48,566 nt of DNA from Myxococcota bacterium. Lineage in GTDB: Bacteria > Myxococcota_A > UBA9160 > UBA4427. The notes beneath the pieces are model-generated. The model saw only the letters and a program-made list of their open reading frames with translations, ran no database searches and was not told where the DNA came from. The DNA is taken from the NCBI GenBank assembly GCA_030748735.1, contig JASMLK010000156.1:1-48566 (forward strand). The letters run 5' to 3'. Below are positions 24,907-34,053 of this stretch, in pieces (position 1 is the first letter of the stretch; each line of letters opens with the position of its first letter). A program made the position numbers and the translations under genes.

Positions 24907-26298
24907 CTATTCCACGTACCCGAGTTCCTTCAAGTTCTCGATGATGCGCGAATCGACATCGGGACTGCTGGTTCCGAGATGTTCGATCGGAATGTCGTCG
25001 TAGGACGCGACCGCATCGGGGACGTCCACGCTCATCCAGCGCGTGGGCTTGCCGTCCATGTCGAGGGCCGGCGGAAGACCGAGCCAGGACAGCAGAGTGG
25101 GCGCCATGTCGGTCATGCGAAAGACGAGGTTGCGCCGACCGACCGGGACCCCCTTTCCTCTCAAGATCAGGATGCCGTCGCGCGCCGCCAGCGAATCGTG
25201 CGCGCCGCGCGCCTGCTCACCCGAGACATTGGTCTCGAAGCCGTGGTCGGACATCACCATCACCAGGTCGTTCGGACCTCGCCCGGCGACCAGACGCCCG
25301 ATCAAGGCGTCGACGAACTCGTAGTAGCTCTTCAGCGCATGGCCGTGCTTGTCCATGATGTGCTGCGGCCAGCGAAGATGTTCGGGAATCGCTTCAGGCG
25401 GCTCGACACCCACCCATAGAAAGTGCGAAAGCCGATCGATCCCGGGCAGGTAAACCATCATGAGTTCAGGGCGGAGCTCGGCTTCGATCTCCAGGGCCAC
25501 TCGTGTGGCGAATTCATCGTTGGCCACGACCCGGCGAAAGAAGTCGCTCAACCCGCCGTCGGGCCACAGCTCACGATCGACGAAGGGATTGGGGGTGTCG
25601 CTGAGCGGCCCCCCGTTGCGTGCGCGCTCGAGTTGGTCGCGAAACTCGGGCGGCGACACGAAGGAAACCTCTTCCCCTTCAGCGAGCTTCGCCTCGCCCT
25701 TTGCGCCCTTCATGTTCTGCGCGAAGCGATTCGCCATCTCGAGCTTTTCGTCCTGCATCCCCTCGGCGGCGTGGTCGCTCACGATCACACCGTTCACGAC
25801 CTCGGGCGGATGGGTCATCAGCCAGTTCACGACGCCGACGCGCATCCCCGCCGCACTGGCGATGTTCCACAGCGCGCGTGCGCGACGGTCACGACTCGAA
25901 TAGAGGTAGGGCGTACCATCGTCGGTAATGCGCACCCAACCCTCGACGCCGTGATTCGAGGGCAACTTGCCGGTTGCGACGCTGGTCCAGATGCGGGGTG
26001 AAAGCAGGGGTGGCATTGGGCGCGAAACTCCCGAACCACCCGCCCGCAGGATGGCGGCGAGGTTGGGCAGCCTCCGCTCCCCCATCAACTGCTTCACGAG
26101 GCGAAGGGACGCACCATCGACACCGATCACCAGCACGCGTCCGGGTGGGGCGGCGGCATCTTCGAGTGAGGCCCGGGCGTCGGCGGGTGAAGTCGCCTGG
26201 CCAGAAGGCGCACCGCCCTCGGTTGCATCGCTACAGGCGAGAAACACGGCGCCGAGCAGGAAGGCCGCGAGGACGCGGCGCGCTTGCCATCGATTCAT
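24907..26298 (-). CDS. Lipoprotein phosphodiesterase of the alkaline phosphatase superfamily
   Basis: 463 residues. ATG 26298 is followed by a lipoprotein leader (MNRWQARRVLAAFLLGAVF, then LAC), so the enzyme is probably anchored in a membrane facing the periplasm or surface. The catalytic domain is type I phosphodiesterase/nucleotide pyrophosphatase. The first metal aspartate is in VLVIGVDGASLRLV, the nucleophile threonine or serine in SPRIWTSVATGKLPSNHGV, and metal ligands in VMVMSDHGFETNV and MVYLPGIDRLSHFLW. Relatives cleave nucleotides or phospholipid-type diesters; the substrate is unknown. An in-frame ATG at 26343 is possible but gives a poorer leader. Confidence 0.85.
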   Translation of the reverse strand: MNRWQARRVLAAFLLGAVFLACSDATEGGAPSGQATSPADARASLEDAAAPPGRVLVIGVDGASLRLVKQLMGERRLPNLAAILRAGGSGVSRPMPPLLSPRIWTSVATGKLPSNHGVEGWVRITDDGTPYLYSSRDRRARALWNIASAAGMRVGVVNWLMTHPPEVVNGVIVSDHAAEGMQDEKLEMANRFAQNMKGAKGEAKLAEGEEVSFVSPPEFRDQLERARNGGPLSDTPNPFVDRELWPDGGLSDFFRRVVANDEFATRVALEIEAELRPELMMVYLPGIDRLSHFLWVGVEPPEAIPEHLRWPQHIMDKHGHALKSYYEFVDALIGRLVAGRGPNDLVMVMSDHGFETNVSGEQARGAHDSLAARDGILILRGKGVPVGRRNLVFRMTDMAPTLLSWLGLPPALDMDGKPTRWMSVDVPDAVASYDDIPIEHLGTSSPDVDSRIIENLKELGYVE

Positions 26299-26343
26299 GC
26301 GGTTGCGCCGCTCTCTCACCCTGCTCTTCACGCTGCTGCTCAC

Positions 26344-26522
26344 CCCGTTGCGCGGCGCCCAGCGGCGCGCCAGTCACCTGACGATCGCGCCTTTCGCGAC
26401 GATCGCCACCCCTGCTCCGCGATCACGCGGCCGTTACCCGCGAAGCCCGCAGACGCAGACGGCCGCGAAGGTCTCCCTTCGCGGCCATTGCGGTCATGGC
26501 AGCCGGGTCGTCCCGGGGCTGA
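26344..26522. other. Intergenic region downstream of pilY1
   Basis: Gene-free apart from a strong hairpin at 26461-26486. Nothing else is recognisable. Confidence 0.5.
26461..26486 (-). terminator. Hairpin downstream of pilY1, likely terminator
   Basis: Perfect 11-base stem GGCCGCGAAGG/CCTTCGCGGCC with a four-base loop, 37 bases beyond the pilY1 stop. No T-run follows on the minus strand, so it may stop transcription only weakly or protect the 3' end. Confidence 0.55.
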
Positions 26523-29500
26523 TCAGCGATGGCGCCAGGAGCGCAATCGCACGCCGCTGCTCGAGATGCTGCCCGGACAGTCGGAGTCGATCTCACCGTC
26601 ACTGGTGATCACGACCACCTTGTTCGCGCAGCCGCCGCCGCCCCCGCCGTCGAGGTCGCCCACCGAGATACGCGGGCGCGTCGGAATGCCACCGCCGATC
26701 TCCTTGCGACGCTTGTCGTCGTCGCCGCCCGGATTCGTTTGGAAGGCGCCGACCGCACACTCGAGGTCGAAGCGATAGAGGTAGGCCGCACCCTTGGACT
26801 GGCAGGGGTCGCTCGATGCCGGGTCAGCCGGCAGGAAGCTCGCGGTAAACACCTCACCGAAGAAGATCACACTGTTGGTGATGAACTTCTCGGCATCGCG
26901 CGCGGTCAGGAAGTAGCCGAGCTTCGCGTCGATCTGCTCGCACGTGAAGGTGTTGCCGTCGGCCAGATCTGCTAGGTCGGCTTCGACCACCGCATCGGCG
27001 ATCGGTCCGGGCGGAGTCGTCGCCGTTTCGAAAGGATCGAGATCCTTCACCACGTAGTAGTGGTTGTTGTTCGCGGTGTCCCCGTCGTTGAAGAGCGACG
27101 CCGGGCCCTGCGGGTTGGCACGCTCACCGGCACCGTAGGCCAGGTAGATGTCTCCCTTGCGCAACACACCCGTCGGCGGGAAGAATAAGCTCTGGTAGTG
27201 CACGGTGTTGTCGTAGCTGCTGCCGAGCTGTTCCGGCGCGAGCGTCGGCTCGAGGCTCGTGCCCGCGCGCATGAACAGGCGGAAGGGCCAGTTGGGCTGT
27301 GCGATGTCGTCGTCCGACCCGCTGTTGTTGATCGGATCGTCGCCCTGTGCACTCACGACCCACTTCCACAGGTTGCCGCCGAGGTCGCCGATGTAGACGA
27401 CGTCCGCGTAGCCGTCGAAGTCGAGGTCGAAGACCGCCGGCGCCGACGCGAAGGCGTATCGCATTTCCTTGAGGCCCACGGTCGGCGAATGGGTGTAGGC
27501 GAGATCAGGTGCGCTCTCGTCGAAGTGCTTCTTCGCGAGGACTTCACCGGTCGTCACGTCGACCATGTAGATCGCGCGTCCCTTCGGCTCGAAGCCCGCG
27601 TCGCCGGGCTCGCGGTAGTCCGAACCATTCGGATCGCCGTGCGGGTGGTAGCCGGCACCAAAGATCGCCACCCAGCGGTCGTAGCCGTGCGGGTTCGGAC
27701 CGTCGTTCACCTTGACCCGCACCCGCGTGATCACCGGCTCGGACCAGGTGAAGCCCATGTAGTCCGCTTCGTCTTCGGTGCTGCCGTTGACCGCGTTGTC
27801 GCATTCGTCCGGATCGCACGGGAAGCCCCAGAGATAGCGGGGATAGATCGACGTCGCCGTCGCGGCCGAGTCCGGCGGATCGCTGACGTCGAGGGCGTAG
27901 TACGACTGCCCCCCACCCCGCAGACCGCCCATCAGCATCGTCCGCCAGCGCAGCGACTCGGTGTCGTCGGGCGTGAGATCGGGATCCACGGCGCCGAGCT
28001 GGCCGCTGTTCACGGTTCGATAGAACCAGACGTCGGCCGCGATCGGCGAGCCGTCCACGGTTTCCATCGTGCGCGGAAAAGTGTTCGACTTGGGCAGTTC
28101 CTTGATCGTATCGACCACGGCCCACGGCATGAAGCCGAAGAGTTCTTCGCCCGTACCGCGGTCATGCGTCGGAACCGCGAGCGGAACCGTCGTGGGCGCG
28201 CCACCGGCGTCGAGTTCGTATTCCTGCCAGGTCCCTGCGTGGAACGCGTGCAGGAAGCCGTCGTTCGCGCCCGCGTAGATCACGCGCGTGCGCTCACGCT
28301 TCTGCTCGGCAAAGAGCCTGTACGAGAGGTCGTTCACCGCGGCGTTGGGGGAACCGACCACCACGGGATTCGAGTGGAAGATGTCGCCGAGCATGATCCT
28401 GTCGCCCGACTCGTCGACGCGCGCCGTACAGGGCACACTCCCCCAGGCACAGCCGCGGGCGACATCGACGAGCGCTTCGACCATGTCTTCCTTGCCGGTA
28501 CTCGGGAGCGACGCGTAGGGTTCGTCGAGATCGTCGACGCCCTCGACCAGGCCGAACATGTCGGCCCACTCTTCTTCGTCACCCGTCGGAATCGTGAGTG
28601 CGATCGGCTGGGAGAAGATCGATCGATCCGCAGTTTCCATGTAGAGGTTGCGGCTGCTGGGGTCCGGGATCTCGTCCGCGGCATCCCAGTACGCCTCGTC
28701 GAAGAAGCGCAGCGCACCGTTCGAATCGCAGGGCGGCATGTCGCTGGCCGAATCGCCGGTCGCGCAGTAGCCGTCCTTGTTCACGATGTCGCCGTCGCCG
28801 GTGAAGCCGAAGTTCTTCAGGTGCCCTTCCCAGAAGCCGGTATTCGCCTGCGGGAGAAAGAAGCTCGTGTAGAAGTTGTCGCCGTCCGCCGTGCGGCTCG
28901 CAGGCACCGTGGCCGAGGTGAAGGACTGGGTCTTTTCGATGATGTCCGTCACCGAGGCGACGATCGCTTGCGAAAGCTCCTCGGCGTTGTTGCTCGAAAA
29001 GAAGAGTCCATTGCCGACGTTGGCGGTCTTCTCGAGAATCGCGTTCGCCGCAGAACCGGTCGTGAAGCCCACCGTGTAGACGTCGATCAACTGGTCGCCG
29101 GCGAGGTCGCGATGGAAGTCGTTCTCTTGCATGAACTTCGCGATGTCGTCGAGGTAGAAGCTCGTCTCGTTGCAGTACGCGCAACCGGTCGGCGTTTCGT
29201 CGCCAGCCTCGGGCAGGGTGTTGTCGGGGTTGTAGTCGCCGATCAGGTCGTCTTCGAAGGCGGTGAAATCCATGCCGTCGAAGTCGTCCTTGGTGGGCTC
29301 ACCATCGGTGATGATGATGACGAAGTTCTTCTGACAGGTGAACTGGGCGGGAGACGGCGGAGTCGTCGCGAGGTTCGTGGTGACGTCACCGTCTTCTTCG
29401 ATGTCGTACGCCGGAAACTCCGTCACCCCGTCCTTGCCGAACGCGGGGTTCGAACGGCTCTGGTAGTAGCGATAGACGTTGAAGAGGGTTTCGGCCAGCG

Positions 29501-30182
29501 GCGTCCACGAGTCGGCCGCGAGATCGTCGATAAAGGTAGCGATCCGCGCCTCCTGGCTGGTGCTCCAGTCGTCGACGGGCACCTTGATGTAGCCGCCTTC
29601 GGGGTCGCTGTTGTTGTAGAAGCTTGCGAGACCGAAGCGCACCGAACCCGCCTGGTTCACCGCGCAAATCACTTCCTGCAGGATCTCCTTCGCGGCCGAT
29701 ACGCGCGACCGGCGGTACTTGCTGTACGTAGGCGAGAGCCCCTGGTCCACCAGGCAGGCCGAGCGCGTCCCGTTGTTCAGGGACCCGAGGTCGGCCTGGT
29801 AGCCGTCGGACTCGTCGCTGAAGATCCAGTTGAGGTAGCGCCCGCTGATGCGCGTCCAGCCGCCGATCCCCGGGTCGGGGTAGAGCGTGCGCGAGTTTCC
29901 GCACTGGCTGAACGAAAGCGTCGACGAGTAGTAGTAGGTCGCGTCGTTGTTGTAGACCGCGCAGGTCGGATCGACTGCGGGGTCGAAGGCTTCGTGCCAG
30001 ACCACGTGATTCATCGAGCCCGAGTTGTCGACCATCAAGACGACGTTCGGAGCCACGTTGGCGGTGAAGAGATCTGCGTCGCCCTGGGCCGTCGCGCTTG
30101 CGGGCATGAGAACCGCGATCGCGACCATGCCCATCAAGGCAGGCAGCAAAGAGGAGCGAGTGCCGAGTCGAGTACTTCGCAT
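26523..30182 (-). CDS. pilY1: PilC/PilY1-type pilus adhesin
   Basis: 1219 residues, a large exported protein of the type IV pilus machinery involved in assembly, surface sensing and adhesion. ATG 30182 follows GGGAG and opens a signal peptide cut after ASATA. A von Willebrand A domain comes first, with the MIDAS motif DNSGSMN. The C-terminal half is the Neisseria-PilC beta-propeller: RVIYAGANDGFLHAFHAGTW, MLMGGLRGGGQSYYALDVSD, and the calcium-binding loop DLDFDGYADVVYIGDLGGN just before WKW. The end, RLRSWRHR, matches the SWR signature of PilY1 tails. It is preceded by a small exported protein gene 72 bases upstream; decayed copies of both genes lie beyond. Other pilus genes are not in the window. 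Confidence 0.95.
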   Translation of the reverse strand: MRSTRLGTRSSLLPALMGMVAIAVLMPASATAQGDADLFTANVAPNVVLMVDNSGSMNHVVWHEAFDPAVDPTCAVYNNDATYYYSSTLSFSQCGNSRTLYPDPGIGGWTRISGRYLNWIFSDESDGYQADLGSLNNGTRSACLVDQGLSPTYSKYRRSRVSAAKEILQEVICAVNQAGSVRFGLASFYNNSDPEGGYIKVPVDDWSTSQEARIATFIDDLAADSWTPLAETLFNVYRYYQSRSNPAFGKDGVTEFPAYDIEEDGDVTTNLATTPPSPAQFTCQKNFVIIITDGEPTKDDFDGMDFTAFEDDLIGDYNPDNTLPEAGDETPTGCAYCNETSFYLDDIAKFMQENDFHRDLAGDQLIDVYTVGFTTGSAANAILEKTANVGNGLFFSSNNAEELSQAIVASVTDIIEKTQSFTSATVPASRTADGDNFYTSFFLPQANTGFWEGHLKNFGFTGDGDIVNKDGYCATGDSASDMPPCDSNGALRFFDEAYWDAADEIPDPSSRNLYMETADRSIFSQPIALTIPTGDEEEWADMFGLVEGVDDLDEPYASLPSTGKEDMVEALVDVARGCAWGSVPCTARVDESGDRIMLGDIFHSNPVVVGSPNAAVNDLSYRLFAEQKRERTRVIYAGANDGFLHAFHAGTWQEYELDAGGAPTTVPLAVPTHDRGTGEELFGFMPWAVVDTIKELPKSNTFPRTMETVDGSPIAADVWFYRTVNSGQLGAVDPDLTPDDTESLRWRTMLMGGLRGGGQSYYALDVSDPPDSAATATSIYPRYLWGFPCDPDECDNAVNGSTEDEADYMGFTWSEPVITRVRVKVNDGPNPHGYDRWVAIFGAGYHPHGDPNGSDYREPGDAGFEPKGRAIYMVDVTTGEVLAKKHFDESAPDLAYTHSPTVGLKEMRYAFASAPAVFDLDFDGYADVVYIGDLGGNLWKWVVSAQGDDPINNSGSDDDIAQPNWPFRLFMRAGTSLEPTLAPEQLGSSYDNTVHYQSLFFPPTGVLRKGDIYLAYGAGERANPQGPASLFNDGDTANNNHYYVVKDLDPFETATTPPGPIADAVVEADLADLADGNTFTCEQIDAKLGYFLTARDAEKFITNSVIFFGEVFTASFLPADPASSDPCQSKGAAYLYRFDLECAVGAFQTNPGGDDDKRRKEIGGGIPTRPRISVGDLDGGGGGGCANKVVVITSDGEIDSDCPGSISSSGVRLRSWRHR

Positions 30183-30253
30183 GCTTTCTCCCATCACTTG
30201 TACGGTCGTGCGAGGGGGCTCGGAGGTGGACGCGTGCAAGCACGCGGCGCAGC

Positions 30254-30607
30254 TCAGTGGGTCGTAGCCACCAGGTCGAGGCTGCGCAGCACGAAGCCAC
30301 TACTACGCTGGACGGCGACGTAGCGCCCCACGAGGGCGCCGAGCATCAGGTCGGCTCCACCGCGACCGAAGTCGGGTACCGAGAGAGCGTGCAAGGCGAC
30401 GCGCGCGCCCGAGGCGTCGCGGATCACGCTCTCACTGTCGAGCCGGAAGGTCCTGTCACCGAGCTTGACGGTGTTGCGGCGGGTGTCCTTGCCGCGCACG
30501 ACGGCCTGGCCGCTGAGGTCGTCTGCCGCAAGCGCGGGTGCGACCGAGAAGGCAAGGACCAGAAGCGCGCTGGCGAAACTCGTAGCGACGGCGTTTCGAA
30601 ACGACAT
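30254..30607 (-). CDS. Small exported protein next to pilY1
   Basis: 117 residues. ATG 30607 has GAGGAGAG upstream and opens a clear signal peptide (MSFRNAVATSFASALLVLAF, cut after PALA). The mature part looks like a single small beta-domain: LSGQAVVRGKDTRRNTVKLG, RTFRLDSESVIRDASG, VALHALSVPDF and VGRYVAVQRSSGFVLRSLDL. This pattern resembles DUF5666-like OB-type domains. A decayed relative sits next to the decayed pilY1 copy at 30832-31043, which suggests the two genes travel as a functional pair. The exact role is unknown. Confidence 0.75.
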   Translation of the reverse strand: MSFRNAVATSFASALLVLAFSVAPALAADDLSGQAVVRGKDTRRNTVKLGDRTFRLDSESVIRDASGARVALHALSVPDFGRGGADLMLGALVGRYVAVQRSSGFVLRSLDLVATTH

Positions 30608-30620
30608 CGGAAACTCTCCT

Positions 30621-30660
30621 CTCTGCAAATGACCCGGGCGGGTTCCGTCCCGGTGCAGAG
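30621..30660 (-). promoter_or_regulatory. Leader hairpin before the small pilus-linked gene
   Basis: CTCTGC (30621-30626) pairs with GCAGAG (30655-30660), enclosing a second imperfect stem 30632-30641/30645-30654 with a three-base loop. It lies directly next to the ribosome binding site of the gene starting at 30607, so it could affect translation or mRNA stability. Two mismatches are present in the inner stem. Confidence 0.45.
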
Positions 30661-30798
30661 ATAGAGAGCAAGTTCCTTGCCATGTGCGTCTTCAGCGGTA
30701 AGCGACCGTTTTCATGGGGCACTCGCGAGACACATCGGAGTGATGCGAAGGCTTTCGCTGCGAAGTGCGGTGCGGGGTACGAAGGCCTTTGCGGTGCG

Positions 30799-30827
30799 AG
30801 GCAGCCGGTGCGTTGCGCACCGGCTGC
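30799..30827 (-). terminator. Strong hairpin ending the decayed pilus locus
   Basis: Perfect 13-base stem GGCAGCCGGTGCG/CGCACCGGCTGCC with a TTG loop, five bases after the stop of the small decayed gene. Its position fits a terminator of the old operon. No T-run is visible. Confidence 0.6.
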
Positions 30828-30831
30828 CGGC

Positions 30832-31043
30832 ATCACTCTTCTTCGTCTTCGTCGAGGCCCTCGTCATCGACGACAACGAGGTTGATCAGTTCCCATCGCG
30901 CCGGACTCGCGCATGGTGAATGACACATTTCCGTTGATGGAATTCAGATGCGAAATCGACAGGATCCGGCCGTTCTCGTCCTGCATGGTGCTCGAAGTCG
31001 TCACCGCGAACGCCAGGCCGAGCACCGATTTCCGAAGGTTCAT
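30832..31043 (-). pseudogene. Decayed paralogue of the small pilus-linked gene
   Basis: Starts at ATG 31043 with a signal-peptide-like MNLRKSVLGLAFAV, then jumps to SSTMQDENGRILSISHLNS and NVSFTMRES. A one-base shift near 30910 is needed to reach ARWELINLVVVDDEG and the acidic end DEDEEE. These blocks line up with RDASGARVALHALS and GRYVAVQRSSGFVLRSLDL of the intact small gene at 30254, though about 40 residues in the middle are missing. Decay by deletion plus frameshift is the simplest reading. Confidence 0.6.
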
Positions 31044-31094
31044 CTCTGATCTCCCCGAGATCCCTGTCGAGGGACTCGAATACGCTCTGCCTTG

Positions 31095-31679
31095 GCGCTG
31101 CCGCCAGCTGCGCAGGCGGATACCCGACGAACTCGACGAGCCCTGGCATTCGTTCGAGACCGATCCATCACTCGTGACCACGACGATGCGGTTGGCGCAG
31201 TCCCCCGCCGAACTACCGTATCCGGATGATGGCGGGTTCCGACCAGGTGGACCCCATGTAGGCCGCTTCAGGTCCGGTATCGGGGTTCACCGCGCTGCCA
31301 CAGTGGTCCGGTTCGCACGGGAAGTCCCACATGTAGCCCGGGAAGTCACCCGAGGACGGGTCGGTGACGTCGAGGGCGAAGTACGAAGGCCCACCGTCAC
31401 GCAACGAGCCCATGATGATCGAGCGCCACTGCGACTCGCTCTTCGGGATCGCCAGCGTCGGCAACGTCGGATCGACCGCCCCATCGGTTTCGGTGCGTCG
31501 ATAGAGCCAGGCATCCGCCGAAATCGGCGAGCCATCGACCCCGTACCCGCTTCACGGGAAGGAGGTCTGGGGCCGCAGGTCCTTGACCGTCTTGCGGACG
31601 TAGCACGGCATGAAGGCGAACTCTTCGACACCCGTACCGCGATCGTAGGTGGGGATCGAAAGCGCGCGGGCGTCGTGCA
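31095..31679 (-). pseudogene. Decayed pilY1 copy, truncated and frameshifted
   Basis: Pieces of a second PilY1 propeller can be read in three frames. From 31679: LSIPTYDRGTGVEEFAFMP and RPQTSFP, then a stop. After a shift: GVDGSPISADAWLYRRTE, QWRSIIMGSLRDGGPSYFAL, DFPCEPDHCGSAVNP and STWSEPAIIRIR, then another stop. After a further shift: CANRIVVVTSDGS and GIRLRSWRQR. Each piece matches the intact pilY1 in order. The join after IIRIR skips about 400 residues, so a large internal deletion occurred, and the whole VWA half is missing. It is not a recent identical copy; the sequences differ substantially. Confidence 0.85.
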
Positions 31680-31830
31680 ATGCTCGTCCCGGCTACGCGT
31701 TTTCCTGCAACTTCGCGGGCCTTACCTGTGAGAAACGAACTCGACGATTCACAATCGGGCTGGACCATTCCGGCCCTGCCCGCTTTCTCTCGTCGATCGG
31801 GGTTTTCCGCTAATCTCTGCATGCTTTTGG
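31680..31830. other. Gene-free region between decayed pilY1 and the response regulator
   Basis: About 150 bases with no coding bias. TAATCT at 31811-31816 could be the -10 box of the response regulator gene. Nothing else found. Confidence 0.4.
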
Positions 31831-32314
31831 ATGCCTGGCTGCGGCATCGGGCCAACGAGCCCGGGCAGCAGGAGTGGGCGCCGAACGGGCAGCAGGGGGA
31901 CCACGCAAGACGTCACCGAAAACGCCGAGCAGCCTCGTGAGACAGATGCCCGAATTCGCGTATTGATCGTCGACGACGAACCCAGCTACCGCGACCACCT
32001 CGAACGCTTTCTCGTGCGCGAGGGCTACGACGTTCGCACCGCGTCGACGGGCGAAGAAGCCCTGACCATCGGCCGCGAGTTTTCCCCCAGCGTGATCCTC
32101 GCCGACTGGATGCTGAAGGATCACGTTCACGGCCTGCAGGTGGCCAAAACCCTGCGCGACTGGCGACCGGACATGCAGATCCTGCTGATGACGGGTTTCC
32201 CCTCGTCCGTCGGAGATCCGCAAGGAAGCCGACCGCGCCAAGGTGTTCCGGTTCCTCGAGAAGCCCTTCGGCCTCGACGAGGTCGCAGCCGCGATCGCCG
32301 CCGCCGCGGCCTGA
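31831..32314 (+). pseudogene. Response regulator receiver protein with a one-base frameshift
   Basis: A stand-alone CheY-like receiver. The acidic pair is in RVLIVDDEPSYRDHLERFL, the phospho-acceptor Asp in VILADWMLKD, and the conserved Thr in LLMTGFPSS. The frame then breaks: a one-base insertion near 32208 pushes the rest out of phase. In the other frame the chain continues perfectly as EIRKEADRAKVFRFLEKPFG, with the conserved Lys, and ends AAIAAAAA at TGA 32314. So the original gene is intact except for one base, which could be a real mutation or a sequencing error. The start is uncertain; ATG 31831 is the only in-frame ATG, and 30 poorly conserved residues precede the domain. Confidence 0.75.
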
Positions 32315-32350
32315 GCCGGCTCTTCGATCAGCCCTGAACCCGCGCCTGAA

Positions 32351-34006
32351 TCAACGCGACGCTGACAGGCGGGTCGGGTCGGCGGTTTCGGCGAGCTTCA
32401 ACTCGGGGTGCTTTTCTTCGATCCGCTTGAGGTCCCACTCGCTCTTGGCGAGCAACACGGGATGTCGGTCGCGGTCCTCGAAGATCCGCACACGTTCGGA
32501 AAAGCGAAAGATGTCTTCGTCGAACTCACCCTGGGGCCAGCGCGCAAGGCGATAGTCGAGTTGGGTGAGCCCGGGATCCACGCTGTACTCGTTCTTCAGC
32601 CGGTGGCGGAAGACATCGAACTGCAGCTGGCCGACCGCACCGAGAATGAGCGTCGCCGACCCCCCACCCGGCTCGCGGAACAACTGCACAGCCCCTTCCT
32701 GCACGAGCTGGTCGATTCCCTTTTCGAGCGACTTGCGCTTCGCCACGGCCGAAACCTCGACCCGTACGAAACACTCCGGCGAAAAGCTCGGAATGCCGGG
32801 AAAGTTGAAGCTACCGCTATCGCAGAGCGTGTCGCCGATCCCGAACACACCCGGATCGAACAGGCCCACGACGTCACCCGGAAACGCCTCCATCATCTCG
32901 GCGCGATCGCGTCCCATGAGCAAGGTCGAATTCGCCATGCGGATGGGCTTGTTGGTGCGGACGTGGCGCGTGGTGTTGCCCTTGGCGAAGCGCCCCGAAC
33001 ACACGCGCACGAACGCCACGCGATCGCGGTGATCCTTGTCCATGTTCGCCTGGATCTTGAAGACGAAACCCGAGAACTCTTCGCTCGCCGGATCGATCGG
33101 GCCGTGATCGGATTCGCGCGCCGGGGGACACGGCGCCATTTCGAGAAAGCGCTCGAGGAACGGCGACACACCGAAGTTGGTGAGCGCGCTGCCGAAGAAC
33201 ATGGGGGTGAGCTCCCCCTGGCGAACGCGATCGAGGGAAAATTCGGCACCCGCACCGTCGAGCAGTTCGAGGGAATCGGTGAGCGCCTCGGCCTGCGTGC
33301 CGATGGCCGCTTCGAAGGCGGGACTCCCGAGCCCGCCTTCGACGATGTCCTCGTCGAGCAGGTCGCGTCCGTGGTTGCCGCCCGAAAACAGGATCAGCTT
33401 TTCGGCCAGCCGGTCGTAGACGCCGCGAAAGTCCTTCCCCTCGCCCACTGGCCAGTTCACAGGCACCGCATCGATGCCGAGGACCTCTTCGATCTCACCC
33501 ATGAGCTCGAGGGGGTCGCGACCGAAGCGGTCCATCTTGTTGACGAAGGTAAAGATCGGGATGCCGCGCATGCGGCACACCTCGAAGAGCTTGCGGGTCT
33601 GCTTTTCGACCCCCTTCGCAGCGTCGATCAGCATTACCGCGCTATCGGCGGCGGTGAGCGTCCGGTAGGTGTCCTCGCTGAAGTCCTTGTGGCCGGGTGT
33701 ATCGAGGATGTTCACCCGAGAGCCGCCGTGATCGAAGTGCATCACCGAACTACTGACGGAGATCCCGCGCTGCTTTTCGAGTTCGAGCCAATCGCTGGTG
33801 GCGTGCTTTTCGGCGCGGCGTCCGCGCACGGCACCCGCTTCGCGCAGCGCGCCGCCGAAGAGCAGGAGCTTCTCCGTCAGAGTCGTCTTGCCCGCGTCGG
33901 GGTGTGAAATGATCGCGAAGGTACGGCGACGTTCGACTTCTTCGCGCAGCGTTCGCTCGGGACCGGCATCGGTCCCTGTTGTTGAACCGGACGTTTCAGT
34001 AGACAT
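32351..34006 (-). CDS. prfC: Peptide chain release factor 3
   Basis: Translational GTPase that recycles RF1/RF2 from the ribosome after peptide release. The 551 residues contain the P-loop SHPDAGKTT (34-42), the switch region GISVSSSVM, DTPGHKDFSEDTYRTL (G3) and NKMDRFGRDP (G4). These features, and the RF3-type middle domain (GRFAKGNTTRHVRTNKPIRM), separate it from EF-G. ATG 34006 follows GAGG about 10 bases upstream; the frame extends upstream into unrelated sequence. It lies 47 bases downstream of an acyl-CoA dehydrogenase gene on the same strand, a coupling with no obvious metabolic reason. Confidence 0.96.
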   Translation of the reverse strand: MSTETSGSTTGTDAGPERTLREEVERRRTFAIISHPDAGKTTLTEKLLLFGGALREAGAVRGRRAEKHATSDWLELEKQRGISVSSSVMHFDHGGSRVNILDTPGHKDFSEDTYRTLTAADSAVMLIDAAKGVEKQTRKLFEVCRMRGIPIFTFVNKMDRFGRDPLELMGEIEEVLGIDAVPVNWPVGEGKDFRGVYDRLAEKLILFSGGNHGRDLLDEDIVEGGLGSPAFEAAIGTQAEALTDSLELLDGAGAEFSLDRVRQGELTPMFFGSALTNFGVSPFLERFLEMAPCPPARESDHGPIDPASEEFSGFVFKIQANMDKDHRDRVAFVRVCSGRFAKGNTTRHVRTNKPIRMANSTLLMGRDRAEMMEAFPGDVVGLFDPGVFGIGDTLCDSGSFNFPGIPSFSPECFVRVEVSAVAKRKSLEKGIDQLVQEGAVQLFREPGGGSATLILGAVGQLQFDVFRHRLKNEYSVDPGLTQLDYRLARWPQGEFDEDIFRFSERVRIFEDRDRHPVLLAKSEWDLKRIEEKHPELKLAETADPTRLSASR

Positions 34007-34053
34007 ATCGGAAACTTCGAGGAGGGTCGGTTGTGTTTCGGACTCGCGCGTGC

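Noticed and set aside
27198..30323. 1041-codon open frame on the plus strand
   Set aside because: It is antisense to pilY1 and only reflects the high G/C third-position bias of that gene. Its product is Arg/Val/His-rich without recognisable domains.
32408..33907. 499-codon open frame on the plus strand
   Set aside because: Antisense shadow of prfC, whose GTPase motifs are clear on the minus strand.
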